Shown here one piece after another: positions 55,199 through 64,000 of a stretch of 64,000 nt of DNA. The stretch is from JAGVSR01 sp963708775 (lineage in GTDB: Bacteria; Pseudomonadota; Alphaproteobacteria; Rhizobiales; Hyphomicrobiaceae), in contig CAVPTI010000012.1 in the NCBI GenBank assembly GCA_963708775.1, positions 310,001-374,000 on the forward strand. The letters run 5' to 3'. The position numbers and the translations under genes were made by a program. Each line of letters opens with the position of its first letter. Positions within the stretch are counted from its first letter, which is position 1. The notes beneath the pieces are model-generated. The model was not told the DNA's origin, ran no database searches, and saw nothing but the letters and a program-made list of their open reading frames with translations.

Positions 55199-56563
55199 AT
55201 GCAGACCAACTTTACCGCCGAGCAGCTTAGCGATCCGCGTACGGCAGAGGCCGAACGTATCCTGCGCCGGTGTGTCCACTGCGGGCTGTGTACGGCGGTG
55301 TGTTCGACGTACGTTGTGCTCGGTGATGAGCGGGATAGTCCTCGCGGCCGCATCTATTTGATGAAGGACATGTTCGAGGGCGGGCGCGATCCGAGTGCGG
55401 AAGTGCGCCTCCATATCGACCGGTGCCTGTCGTGCCTGTCGTGCATGACGACGTGTCCGTCCGGCGTCGACTACATGCATCTCGTCGACCATGCGCGATC
55501 GTATATCGAGGAGCGGGCCCCGCGGCCGGCGAAGGCGCGGTTCATGCGCGAATTGCTGGCGCGCGTGGTGCCCTATCCGCGCCGGTTCCGCTGGGCGCTG
55601 CGGGCGGCACCGTTTGGGCGGCCGTTCCGTGGCCTGATGCGGCGCGTGGGACTGTCAGAGCTTGCGACCATGATCGATATGGCGCCGGCCGTGCTGCCGC
55701 GGGCGGGGCAATTCTCGGGTCCAGGTACGGCTGCGACCAAGAGTGAGCGTCGGGCGCGGGTGATCATGCTGGCGGGCTGCGCGCAGCAGGTCCTCAGACC
55801 GTCGATCAACGACGCAACTGTTCGATTGCTGGCGCGTCGCGGTATCGATGTGGTGGTGGCGCCAGGGGCAGGGTGCTGCGGCGCGCTGGTGCACCATCTG
55901 GGGCGCGAGAAAGAAGCGAAGGCACAGGCGCGGCGCAATATCGATGCGTGGATGAAGGAGATCGGCAAGGGTCCGGTCGATGCGGTCCTGGTCAACGCGT
56001 CGGGCTGCGGAACGGTGGTGAAGGACTACGGCCACCTGCTGTCAGATGATCCCGTTTACGCGGCAAAGGCGAAGCAGATCGCGGATCTCGCGCGCGACGT
56101 CAGCGAGTTCGTGGCCGGTGTGGGGATTGGGGCGCCGGTGCGCTGGTCCTCGATCAAGGTCGCGTACCATTCGGCGTGTTCGTTGCAACACGGCCAGGGC
56201 ATCACCGACGAGCCGAAGGCCTTGCTCACGCAAGCGGGGTTCAGCGTTGTCGATGTTCCCGAAGGGCACATCTGCTGCGGGTCGGCGGGAACGTACAACA
56301 TCCTGCAGCCGGAGATCGCCACGCAGTTGCGCGATCGGAAGGTTCAGAACATCAAGACGATGCGGCCGGATGTCGTGGCGGCTGGGAACATAGGCTGTAT
56401 CACGCAGCTCGGCGGCGGGATGAGTATCCCAATCGTCCATACGGTTGAATTGCTGGACTGGGCGTATGGAGGGCCGGTTCCGCGCGGATTGGAAACGCTG
56501 GAGCCGTTTGTCACCGATGTGCCCAAGCCGAGGCGCGTCGCGGAAGACTACATCACCGCGTGA
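55199..56563 (+). CDS. glcF: Glycolate oxidase iron-sulfur subunit GlcF
   Basis: 454 residues. Two 4Fe-4S clusters, CVHCGLCTAVCSTY and CLSCLSCMTTCPSG; the usual Pro after the last Cys of the first cluster is Ser here. Two CCG domains follow, with GAGCCGALVHHLG and GHICCGSAGTYNILQP. Start ATG at 55199, 42 bases after glcE. Ends 14 bases before the converging pentapeptide-repeat gene. Confidence 0.94.
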   Translation: MQTNFTAEQLSDPRTAEAERILRRCVHCGLCTAVCSTYVVLGDERDSPRGRIYLMKDMFEGGRDPSAEVRLHIDRCLSCLSCMTTCPSGVDYMHLVDHARSYIEERAPRPAKARFMRELLARVVPYPRRFRWALRAAPFGRPFRGLMRRVGLSELATMIDMAPAVLPRAGQFSGPGTAATKSERRARVIMLAGCAQQVLRPSINDATVRLLARRGIDVVVAPGAGCCGALVHHLGREKEAKAQARRNIDAWMKEIGKGPVDAVLVNASGCGTVVKDYGHLLSDDPVYAAKAKQIADLARDVSEFVAGVGIGAPVRWSSIKVAYHSACSLQHGQGITDEPKALLTQAGFSVVDVPEGHICCGSAGTYNILQPEIATQLRDRKVQNIKTMRPDVVAAGNIGCITQLGGGMSIPIVHTVELLDWAYGGPVPRGLETLEPFVTDVPKPRRVAEDYITA

Positions 56564-56577
56564 CCCGCAGGCATTGA

Positions 56578-57444
56578 TCAGCGGAAGGCCTTGTCGAGAT
56601 TTTGCGTCGTATCGAGGCCTTTGACGGTGTCGAGGCCGCGCGCTCCGGAAAGGTTGGCCCCATCAAGATCGGCGCCCGTGAAATCGGCGCCCGTCAGATC
56701 CGCTCCGTGGAAATCCACCTTCGAAAGATCGGCATGTGCGAGATTGGCGTCGCGCAGATCGGCGCCGGTCATGCGGGAGAAGGTGAGGACGGCTTCGGTG
56801 AAGTTGGCCCGTATGAGCGTTGCGCCGGAGAAGTCGCAGGATTTGATCACGTTCTTGCGCAGCGTCGTGAGCGTGCCTTCGCCGGGCCGATCTTCAAGAG
56901 GGTGGAAATCGGCGTCGGTCAGATCTGCGCCGCGGAAGTCGGCACCGGACAAATCGGCTTGAACCTTGATGCCGCGGAGGTTGGCGCCGGAAAAGCGCGG
57001 CGCATCGGCGAGCAGGCTGTTGAGATCGGAATAGATGGTGGGGCGCAGAATGGTTGCGCCGGCGAGGTTGGCTCCAGAGAGGTCGGCGCGAATGAGAACG
57101 GCGCGATCGAGGCGCGCGCGAGAAAGATCGACACCCTTCAGGCTCGCGCCGGTGAAATCGGCGCCGTAGAGGTCGGTACGCGCGAGGCTGGCGCCTTTGA
57201 AGTCGAGGGTGGAGAAATCAAGGTAGGTGAGGTCGCGGCCGGAGAGATCCATCCGCTCGCCGGCTTTCACCTTGTAAAGCCGCTCGGTCACTTCCCGCGC
57301 GGTGATGTCGGCTTCGGGTGTGACGAGCGTGAAGACGAAGGGCTCGACAAAGGCATTGCCGAGACTGTCGGCCAATGCTGGAGCCCGCCCGGCTGGAAGC
57401 GCCAGGATCGATGCGAGGACAAACGTGCCTGCGGCCTTGAGCAT
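56578..57444 (-). CDS. Secreted pentapeptide-repeat protein
   Basis: 288 residues. Signal peptide (MLKAAGTFVLASILALPAGRAPALADS), a short N-terminal domain (FVEPFVFTLVTPEADITAREVTERLYKVKAGERMDLSGRDL), then about 30 A(D/N)LXX pentapeptide repeats forming a right-handed beta-helix, interrupted once near IYSDLNSLLADAPRF and again near HPLEDRPGEGTL. Ends with a short polar tail. Function unknown; periplasmic location is inferred. Start ATG at 57444. Confidence 0.82.
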   Translation of the reverse strand: MLKAAGTFVLASILALPAGRAPALADSLGNAFVEPFVFTLVTPEADITAREVTERLYKVKAGERMDLSGRDLTYLDFSTLDFKGASLARTDLYGADFTGASLKGVDLSRARLDRAVLIRADLSGANLAGATILRPTIYSDLNSLLADAPRFSGANLRGIKVQADLSGADFRGADLTDADFHPLEDRPGEGTLTTLRKNVIKSCDFSGATLIRANFTEAVLTFSRMTGADLRDANLAHADLSKVDFHGADLTGADFTGADLDGANLSGARGLDTVKGLDTTQNLDKAFR

Positions 57445-57588
57445 GCGATCGGCTCCCTCGACGGCTGTCGAATGGGACAACTTCCCGAGGATGCCAGATT
57501 CTAGTTCCCGAGCAAGTGGCGGGGACGACCCGCCTCATCGCCTTAGGTCGAACACGTCTCGCTTGTGACGGGATAACGTTGCGTGTGG

Positions 57589-60500
57589 TCAGTCGGCAGG
57601 GCCGAAGCCGCCGCCGGTCGGGGTTTCGATGATGAGAACGTCGCCGGCGTTTACGTTGGCTTCGCCACAGCCGCCCAGATCTTCCGATGCACCGCTGGCC
57701 CGGTGCACGATGTTGCGACCACGCTGGCCAGGTTCGCCACCGTTCAGGCCGGGTGGCGGAATGGAACGATACCCGGAGAGCAGGGAGACGTGCATCGCTT
57801 CGCGGAAGCGCAAGGTGCGACGGGTCCCGTCGCCGCTGTTGAATTGCCCGCGGCCGCCGGAGCCGCGGCGGATTGCAAATTCCTCGACGACGACAGGATA
57901 GCGAAGCTCAAGGATTTCCGTGTCGGTCATGCGCGTATTCGTCATGTGCGCGTGAACGCCGGCAGCGCCATGGAAGCCCGGACCGGCGGGCGAGCCTGAC
58001 GCGATGGTCTCGTAGTATTGAACGCGAGCGTTGCCAAAGGTGAGGTTGTTCATCGTGCCCTGGGACGGGGCAAGCTGTCCGAGCGCTGCGAACAGTGCGT
58101 TGGTGACGATCTGGCTCGTCTCCGTGTTGCCGGCGACGACGGGGGCCGGGAAGCGCGGGCGCAGCATCGAGCCTTCGGGAATGCGGATTTCAATCGGGCG
58201 AAGGCAACCGGCGTTGAGCGGAATGGGTACATCGGCGAGAACTCGGAAGACATAGAGCACGGCAGCCCGGGTCACGGGTGCAGGAGCGTTGAAACTTGTC
58301 GGCTGCTCGGGCGACGTGCCGGTGAAATCAACGATTGCGGAGCGCGTGCTGCTGTCGATCGTGATCGAAACTTCAACGACTGTGCCTTGGTCTGTTTCGA
58401 TGCGAAAGTGGCCGCCTTTCAGCTTGGCAAGAAGGTGGCGGATTGCGGCTTCGCCGTTATCGAGGACGTGGGCCATGTAGCGGGTGACGTCTGCGAGCCC
58501 GAACTCGACGGTGAGCGCTGACATTTCAGTTGCGCCACGCATATTGGCGGCGAGTTGCGCTTTGAGATCGGCAATGTTTTCGTCAGGATTGCGGGCGGGA
58601 TATCGGGCACCTGTCAGCAGGGTGCGGATTTCTCCTTCGAGGAAATGCCCGGCCGCGACGAGACGCGTTGGCTCGATATAGACGCCTTCTTCTTCGACGC
58701 TCGTCGCGCGCGGGCTCATCGATCCGGGTGCGAGGCCGCCGATGTCAGCGTGGTGGCCGCGGCTGGCGACGAAAAAGGCGGGCGGGGTGCCGGTGTCGAT
58801 GAAGACGGGCGTGACGACGGTGATGTCGGGAAGGTGCGTTCCGCCCTTGTAGGGGGCGTTGAGCATGAAGCTGTCGCCGGGGCGCATTTCGGCGGCGAAG
58901 GCTTCGCGGACGGCGGCGACGGCGCTGTCCATGCTGCCGAGGTGCACCGGGACGTGGGGCGCGTTGGCGACGAGTTCGCCTTGAGCGTTGAAGAGGGCGC
59001 ACGAGAAATCAAGGCGTTCCTTGATGTTGACGGACCGGGCCGTAGCGCGAAGCGCCTCGCCCATGTTTTCAGCGATGGCTTTGAAGCGGTTGGCGAAGAC
59101 TTCGAGCAGGACGGGGTCGGGTGTGGTGCTGGCGGTGGCGATGGATGATCCACGCGCGCGGGGTTCCGATCGGGTCAGCACGAGGTCGCCGCGTGATGTC
59201 AGGGATGCCGACCATCCGGTTTCGACGACGACGCTCTGGTGGGGTTCGAGGATGATGGCGGGTCCGGGCACTGTTTGTTCCGGCTCGAGGGTGGCGCGGT
59301 CTTGAACGGTCGCGTCGTGCCAGAGGCCGCAGGAGAAGAAACGGCGCGTGGTGGATGTGGTCCACTTGAGAGGTGCGGGTGCAATCGTTGCTTCGGGCGA
59401 GTTCGGTGTTGCTGATCGCTTCGACTTCCATGTGCGCGATGCGGATCGGCTTACCTGGCGATGTGAAACCGAAGCGGCGCTTGTGTGCGCGTTCGAAGTC
59501 CGCGCGCATGATCGCGATTTCAGAAAGATCGACGGGGATCGCCGTGTCAGTTCCTGCGTAGGCCAAGTGCAGGCGTGTAATGAGCGCAACATCGTCGTTG
59601 TCGACGCCCTGGTCGAGGAGCGCGTCTGTTGCGGCATTGCCGAGCTCCCAGGCGGTCTCTTCGATGTCGCGAAGAGAATGTTCATCGAAGGGGAGTTCGA
59701 TCGATTGTTCGCGGCTGGCGCGCGCGGGGGCAAGTGCCATGCCCCAGGCGGAGAGCACGCCCGATAGCGGGTGGATGAGAACGGTGTCCATGCCGAGCGC
59801 GTCGGCGATGAGGCAGGCGTGCTGGCCGCCGGCCGAGCCGAAGCATTGCAGGGCGTAGGTGGTGACGTCATAGCCCCGTTCGATGGAGATGCGCCGGATC
59901 GCGGCGGCCATGTTCTCGACGCCGACGCGGATTGCACCGTCGGCAACCTCATGGGGCGTGAAGCTGCCGCCCATATCGCGCGCCAGATTTTCGAATGCAG
60001 ACTGCACGGCATCGCGATCGGGCGGCAGATTTCCGGAGGGCCCGAATATGTGCGGGAAGCTTTGGGATCGAGCTTGCCAAGCAGCATGTTGGCGTCGGTG
60101 AGGGTCAGTGGGCCGCCCTTGCGATAGCAGAGTGGGCCTGGATCGGAGCCGGCGCTTTGGGGCCCAACGCGCAGGCGGCCATCGTTGAAGCTGATGATGG
60201 AGCCGCCCCCGGCCGCCACGGTGTGAATGTCGAGCATCGGCACGCGCAGGCGCACGCCCGCGACTTCCGTCTCGAAGGTGCGTTCATAGGTGCCGGCGAA
60301 GTGGGAGACATCGGTCGATGTGCCGCCCATATCGAATCCGATGACCCTTTCGAAGCCTGCGGCGCGGGCCGTTTCGGCCATGGCTACGATGCCGCCGGCG
60401 GGGCCTGATAGGATTGCGTCACGGGCGCGGAAGTTGTCCGATGCGGTGAGGCCGCCGGAGGACGCCATGAACATGAGCGGCGTGCGAGCGTCGCCGTCAG

Positions 60501-61212
60501 GGTCGATGCTGGCGGTGATCGAGGCGACGTAGCGGTCGAGGACCGGTGAGAGATAAGCGTCGGCGACGGTGGTATCGCCGCGGCCGACGAGCTTTACGAG
60601 TGGGGAGACTTCGTGGCTGACGGAGACGTGTGCGAAGCCGATGCCGCGCGCGATCTCTGCGGCGCGCTGTTCGTGCCCGGGAAAAGCCCAGGCATGGACG
60701 AAAACGATCGCGACGGCGGCGATGCCATCTGCTTTGAGGCGAAGCAGGTCCGCGGTAAGCGAGGCTTCGTCCAATGGTTGGTCGATCGTACCATCTGCGA
60801 GCGTGCGTTCGTCGGCTTCGATGATGCTCGCATAGAGCATGTCAGGCTTGACGACGGCTTTTGCGAAGATGTCCGGACGGGCCTGGGTCCCGATCTCCAG
60901 CGCATCAGCAAAACCGCGGGTGATCACGAGTGCCGTCGGTACGCCCTTGCGCTCGAGGAGGGCATTTGTGGCGACGGTCGTGCCCATCTTGATGGCGCCG
61001 ATGCGCGACGCGGGTATCGCTGCCCCGGCTGGGAGTTCGAGGAATTGCCGGATGGCATGGAGGGCTGCGTCGTCATAGGCGGAGGGATTGACGGACAGGA
61101 CCTTGCTGACGTGGAGCGCGCCGTCGGGATCGCGCGCGACGACATCGGTGAAGGTGCCGCCGCGGTCGATAAAGAATTGCCATTTCTGATCGTCCGCTGG
61201 AGCGGTGTTCAT
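57589..61212 (-). CDS. Fused HyuA-HyuB hydantoinase/5-oxoprolinase with two compensating frameshifts
   Basis: ATP-dependent hydrolase family acting on 5-oxoproline or hydantoins. N-terminal HyuA: QKWQFFIDRGGTFTDVVARDPDG and GFDMGGTSTDVSHFAGTYERTFE. C-terminal HyuB from about residue 700: EVFANRFKAIAENMGEALRATARSVNIKERLDFSCALF, MSPRATSVEEEGVYIEP, GSGGRGQFNSGDGTRRTLRF. The single open frame of 1207 codons is misleading: between about 60060 and 59398 the real sequence (AFENLARDMGGSFTPHEVADGAIRVGVENMAAAIRRISIERGYD) is in another frame, entered by a -1 shift and left by a +1 shift. A direct translation would carry about 220 wrong residues. The substrate cannot be told from sequence. Confidence 0.85.
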   Translation of the reverse strand: MNTAPADDQKWQFFIDRGGTFTDVVARDPDGALHVSKVLSVNPSAYDDAALHAIRQFLELPAGAAIPASRIGAIKMGTTVATNALLERKGVPTALVITRGFADALEIGTQARPDIFAKAVVKPDMLYASIIEADERTLADGTIDQPLDEASLTADLLRLKADGIAAVAIVFVHAWAFPGHEQRAAEIARGIGFAHVSVSHEVSPLVKLVGRGDTTVADAYLSPVLDRYVASITASIDPDGDARTPLMFMASSGGLTASDNFRARDAILSGPAGGIVAMAETARAAGFERVIGFDMGGTSTDVSHFAGTYERTFETEVAGVRLRVPMLDIHTVAAGGGSIISFNDGRLRVGPQSAGSDPGPLCYRKGGPLTLTDANMLLGKLDPKASRTYSGPPEICRPIAMPCSLHSKIWRAIWAAASRPMRLPTVQSASASRTWPPRSGASPSNGAMTSPPTPCNASARPAASTPASSPTRSAWTPFSSTRYRACSPPGAWHLPPRAPAANNRSNSPSMNILFATSKRPPGSSAMPQQTRSSTRASTTTMLRSLHACTWPTQELTRRSPSIFLKSRSCARTSNAHTSAASVSHRQVSRSASRTWKSKRSATPNSPEATIAPAPLKWTTSTTRRFFSCGLWHDATVQDRATLEPEQTVPGPAIILEPHQSVVVETGWSASLTSRGDLVLTRSEPRARGSSIATASTTPDPVLLEVFANRFKAIAENMGEALRATARSVNIKERLDFSCALFNAQGELVANAPHVPVHLGSMDSAVAAVREAFAAEMRPGDSFMLNAPYKGGTHLPDITVVTPVFIDTGTPPAFFVASRGHHADIGGLAPGSMSPRATSVEEEGVYIEPTRLVAAGHFLEGEIRTLLTGARYPARNPDENIADLKAQLAANMRGATEMSALTVEFGLADVTRYMAHVLDNGEAAIRHLLAKLKGGHFRIETDQGTVVEVSITIDSSTRSAIVDFTGTSPEQPTSFNAPAPVTRAAVLYVFRVLADVPIPLNAGCLRPIEIRIPEGSMLRPRFPAPVVAGNTETSQIVTNALFAALGQLAPSQGTMNNLTFGNARVQYYETIASGSPAGPGFHGAAGVHAHMTNTRMTDTEILELRYPVVVEEFAIRRGSGGRGQFNSGDGTRRTLRFREAMHVSLLSGYRSIPPPGLNGGEPGQRGRNIVHRASGASEDLGGCGEANVNAGDVLIIETPTGGGFGPAD

Positions 61213-61412
61213 CGCGGGTTCCGGTGCGGCGTTCTCGATGATGGGGCTCTAAACAAGAGGGTGAGGCGGCGCAAGTCGATCCCTTGCTGACCGCGACCTG
61301 CCGGACCCATGAGCAGCATCAATGACTGCGAGCGGGGAGGTTCATCGGGTGCGGCGTCGGGGCGGGAGAGGCTGCCCTTCTGTTGCCGCGGAAAAGCGGC
61401 TAGTGCTGGCAA

Positions 61413-62135
61413 ATGGCCGACGAAACTCTTCTCGATTCGTTGATGCGTCCTGCGCAGAGCGGGGCGGCACGCACCCTTGCCCGTCTCGGCCGGCGGCTCA
61501 AGGCCTACGGCATTTTGCGGCGCAGGCGTTGGTCGCAAACGACGGGGTTTACTTCAGCGTTTGTGGTGTTGGCGGCTAAAATGGCCGCGGCGGACGGCGT
61601 CGCCGTATCATCCGAGGCCACGATGTTCGAGCAATTTCTCGACGTGCAGGCCGATGAGTTGCCGCGGTTGCGCAGTGTTTACGAGCAGGCTGCGGCTGAT
61701 GTGACGGGGTACGAAATCTATGCCGATCGGGTCGGCGAGATGCTGAAGCGCGATCCGGAGACCAAACGGCGCGTGTTCGAATCCCTTATGTATATTGCCT
61801 GCGCAGACGGAATCCTGCATCCGGCGGAGGATCATTTTCTGAAAACGGTTTCGGCGCGGTTTGGATACTGCGACACGGAATTCCGGACGATCCGGGATCA
61901 GTTCGTGCGCGATCCCGACAGTCCCTATGCCATTCTCGATGTGATGCCGGACGCCAGCGAAAAGGAAATCAAGGCGCGCTATCGCAAGCTGGTGCAGGAA
62001 ACTCATCCCGACCGGCTCATTGCAGACGGGGCACCCCCGGGCGTCGTGAAGGCTGCGACTGCAAAACTGGCCCATATCAACGCGGCCTACGAAGAGATCG
62101 CGGCAGAGCGCGGCTTTGGAGGCCGGCGCGCATGA
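61413..62135 (+). CDS. TerB-like plus DnaJ domain protein (DjlA-like)
   Basis: 240 residues. A helical TerB-like domain (about 55-165, VVLAAKMAAADGVAVSSEATMFEQFLDV and ESLMYIACADGILHPAEDHFL) followed by a C-terminal J-domain (about 172-235) with the HPD motif in ETHPDRLIA. This is the DjlA-like cochaperone layout without a membrane anchor. Start ATG at 61413. Its end overlaps the amidase start (ATGA), indicating coupled translation. Confidence 0.87.
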   Translation: MADETLLDSLMRPAQSGAARTLARLGRRLKAYGILRRRRWSQTTGFTSAFVVLAAKMAAADGVAVSSEATMFEQFLDVQADELPRLRSVYEQAAADVTGYEIYADRVGEMLKRDPETKRRVFESLMYIACADGILHPAEDHFLKTVSARFGYCDTEFRTIRDQFVRDPDSPYAILDVMPDASEKEIKARYRKLVQETHPDRLIADGAPPGVVKAATAKLAHINAAYEEIAAERGFGGRRA

Positions 62136-62917
62136 GCGGTCCGGCTCTGATCTCGGCTCCGGACAGTCCGCTTGTGGCGGATCTATTTCCGTCGCCGAAC
62201 ATCGAGCGGCGGTTTCGCGGACTGACACCGACAATTCTCGTGTTGCATTACACGGGATTGGAGTCGGTGGAGCGCTCACTCGATGTGCTGTCGCGGCCGG
62301 ATTGCAAGGTGTCATGCCACTACGTGGTGGATGTGGATGGCCGGGTGATCCAGATGGTGGCGGAGGAGATGCGTGCGTGGCATGCGGGCCTATCGTCGTG
62401 GCACGGCGAAACGGATATCAATTCCGCATCAATCGGCATTGAAATCCAGAATGGCGGGCACGCGCTCGGCTATCCGGACTTTCCCGAAGCGCAGATGCGT
62501 GCGGTGATCGCGCTGTCGCAGGACATCTGCGGCAGGCATGGGATCGCGCCGGAACGGGTGCTGGCGCATTCCGACATTGCGCCCGCGCGCAAGATCGATC
62601 CGGGCGAGAAGTTCGACTGGCCGCGGCTGGCAATGGAGGGGGTGGGGTTCTGGTTGCCGCCGGAGCCGCCGGACCTTGATGATGCCGGGCTCGGGCCTGG
62701 CGCCGATACGGCTGAGATTGCGGAGACGCGTCGGCTGCTAGCGCGGTATGGGTACGGGGTGGCGGCTGCGGGTCCGCTGGACGATGAACTCGGTTTTGTG
62801 CTCAGAGCATTTCAACTGCACTTTCGGCCGGCGCGGGTCGATCGACGGCTCGACAGGTCAACGCTGGTGACGTTGCGGCGTCTTGTGGAGGCGCTTCCCA
62901 ACGCCGAGATTGCCTGA
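62132..62917 (+). CDS. N-acetylmuramoyl-L-alanine amidase (AmpD type)
   Basis: Cell-wall amidase of 261 residues. Amidase_2 zinc site His in LVLHYTG, second His in HSDIAPARKIDPGEKFDWPRL, and SIGIEIQNGGHALGYPDFPEAQM between. A peptidoglycan-binding domain (about 190-255, RRLLARYGYGVAAAGPLDDELGFVLRAFQLHFRP) follows. No signal peptide, as expected for a cytoplasmic anhydro-muropeptide amidase of the AmpD group. Start ATG at 62132 overlaps the upstream gene by four bases. Confidence 0.9.
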   Translation: MSGPALISAPDSPLVADLFPSPNIERRFRGLTPTILVLHYTGLESVERSLDVLSRPDCKVSCHYVVDVDGRVIQMVAEEMRAWHAGLSSWHGETDINSASIGIEIQNGGHALGYPDFPEAQMRAVIALSQDICGRHGIAPERVLAHSDIAPARKIDPGEKFDWPRLAMEGVGFWLPPEPPDLDDAGLGPGADTAEIAETRRLLARYGYGVAAAGPLDDELGFVLRAFQLHFRPARVDRRLDRSTLVTLRRLVEALPNAEIA

Positions 62918-63032
62918 AGATATCAAAAGCCTGCCGCAAGGCCTTGGCATTAGGGCGGGACGTGGGTGACACTGACTGCGTTCACGTGGTGGCATTTGCA
63001 AATGCTCATGACCGATAACCGGAGCTGCCCAG

Positions 63033-63248
63033 ATGGGGGAACTCGAACTCTTCGAGCCGGGTACTCAGATTTTCACCGGCACGGTGCGCTCGTGGAGCGG
63101 ATCGTTCGGGGAACTTGTGACCGACAGCGGGTTGGCGGTGATTTTTGTTCTGCATGGTCAGCCGCAGCCGCAGATCGGTGAGCGGATCACCATCAGCGCG
63201 CGCAAGTTCCGGCCGGTGTACCAGGCGGGGACGGTCACCAAGGCTTGA
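63033..63248 (+). CDS. Small hypothetical protein with beta-barrel-like composition
   Basis: 71 residues, no domain known to me. Alternating hydrophobic and polar strands (FTGTVRSWSGSFGELVTDSGLAVIFVLHG, ITISARKFRPVYQ) suggest a small OB- or cold-shock-like barrel. Start ATG at 63033. Coding character is fair, and it lies between the amidase gene and rnpB. Confidence 0.55.
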   Translation: MGELELFEPGTQIFTGTVRSWSGSFGELVTDSGLAVIFVLHGQPQPQIGERITISARKFRPVYQAGTVTKA

Positions 63249-63267
63249 GGATCAGGCGGGACTTTGC

Positions 63268-63297
63268 TTGACGCAGAGCACGGCGGGGGCCACTTAA
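63268..63297 (+). promoter_or_regulatory. Promoter of rnpB
   Basis: TTGACG at 63268-63273 and ACTTAA at 63292-63297 with an 18-base spacer, just upstream of the RNase P RNA. A good housekeeping sigma match. Confidence 0.6.
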
Positions 63298-63301
63298 AAG
63301 G

Positions 63302-63711
<410 letters not shown>

Positions 63712-63724
63712 CTTTATTTGATTA

Positions 63725-63766
63725 GCGCGCGGCGACTCCCCTGTCGGGGAGCCGGCCGCCGCGCGC
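63725..63766. repeat. Palindromic element, ACTCC/GGAGC-CGGC family
   Basis: Arms GCGCGCGGCG / CGCCGCGCGC pair fully around ACTCC-CCTGTCG-GGGAGC-CGGC. It begins 14 bases after the RNase P RNA and could end that transcript. Confidence 0.8.
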
Positions 63767-63782
63767 GGGATTTACAATTGCT

Positions 63783-63818
63783 CCCGGCGACTCCCCTCCT
63801 GGGTAGCCGGCCGCCGGG
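63783..63818. repeat. Palindromic element, same family (second copy after rnpB)
   Basis: Arms CCCGGCG / CGCCGGG around ACTCCCCTCCTGGGTAGC-CGGC. The inner stem is imperfect, the outer one perfect. Confidence 0.75.
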
Positions 63819-63975
63819 CGCGTTTGCCAATTCGCGGGTTCTGCTCCAAAGCGTCAACTCAGGTGTTCACCTCCGACGACTATTCTCTTAGACTTGCTTC
63901 CAATTAAATGCCGCCGGTCAGCCAAGGCCGGTTGCGGGAGGGGCACGCCGAGATGCCCGGGAGGAGAGTAGTCGT

Positions 63976-64000
63976 ATGTTTGAAGGGATTAGTAAGACAG
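63976..64000 (+). CDS. Start of a gene cut by the window edge
   Basis: ATG at 63976 follows GGGAGGAGAG, a very strong ribosome site, and opens MFEGISKT. In related bacteria rnpB after an AmpD-type gene is followed by the mraZ division cluster, so this may be mraZ, but the eight codons do not show it. Confidence 0.4.

Larger units (their letters stand above)
63712..63975. other. Spacer between rnpB and the final gene
   Basis: Contains two palindromic elements (below) and, towards the right, an AT-richer stretch (63885-63912, TCTCTTAGACTTGCTTCCAATTAAATG) that may hold the promoter of the next gene. Confidence 0.5.

Overview
The window is a GC-rich chromosomal segment of an alphaproteobacterium, most likely of the order Hyphomicrobiales (Rhizobiales) and possibly close to Hyphomicrobium. 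That placement is inferred from gene content: the phosphotransferase ChpT, a DUF1013 (TrcR-type) cell-cycle regulator, a DUF1134 (EipA) envelope protein, an ubiA/rsmE/gshA neighbourhood, and an amidase followed by RNase P RNA at the right edge. It is almost entirely core chromosome. I see no phage, integrase, transposase, CRISPR array, rRNA or tRNA.

Layout. 1-9.1 kb: tail of an unknown protein, a CHASE2 cyclase, a possible small RNA, prfC, a THUMP-type RNA methyltransferase, bamB, a YfgM-like protein and panB. 9.4-17.4 kb: an L,D-transpeptidase, an NnrU-type membrane protein, a SLATT-like membrane protein with an unknown partner, a coiled-coil protein, eipA and cysQ. 17.7-24.7 kb: chpT and a response regulator, a fetAB-type exporter, a secreted Ala-rich protein, cspA, rlmJ, der and a small Cys-rich protein. 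25-31.9 kb: holC, an MFS exporter with a 34-residue peptide and a divergent TetR regulator, a PRMT-like methyltransferase, lgt, a UbiK-like protein, a YbjN protein and proC. 32.2-34.6 kb: an arsenic operon (arsR, arsC, aqpS) and a TetR gene. 34.6-48.5 kb: a second L,D-transpeptidase, rimO, a TrcR-type regulator, a MaoC hydratase, ribF, a badly interrupted ileS, ubiA, rsmE, a Pr6Pr protein and gshA. 48.6-56.6 kb: a small Cys-rich protein, a tandem palindrome array, then lutABC and glcDEF facing away from each other. 56.6-64 kb: a pentapeptide-repeat protein, a fused oxoprolinase/hydantoinase, a TerB-DnaJ protein, an amidase, rnpB, and the start of one more gene.

Two patterns cut across the annotation. 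First, many conserved genes are broken by single-base frameshifts. All thirteen that I could place outside ileS and the oxoprolinase gene need a +1 correction (one extra base), while ileS alone carries about ten or more of mixed sign. Residual insertion-type sequencing error is the simplest reading. Second, the window carries a family of palindromic elements with variable outer arms and a fixed core (ACTCC, short loop, GGAGC, CGGC). Copies lie between genes, in a five-copy array at 48.9-49.2 kb, and in frame inside the 5' end of ileS. A shorter family with core ACTCGGCARGCCGG lies at 29.7 and 48.5 kb. These repeats and the TetR / 34-residue peptide / MFS locus are the least explained parts of the window.
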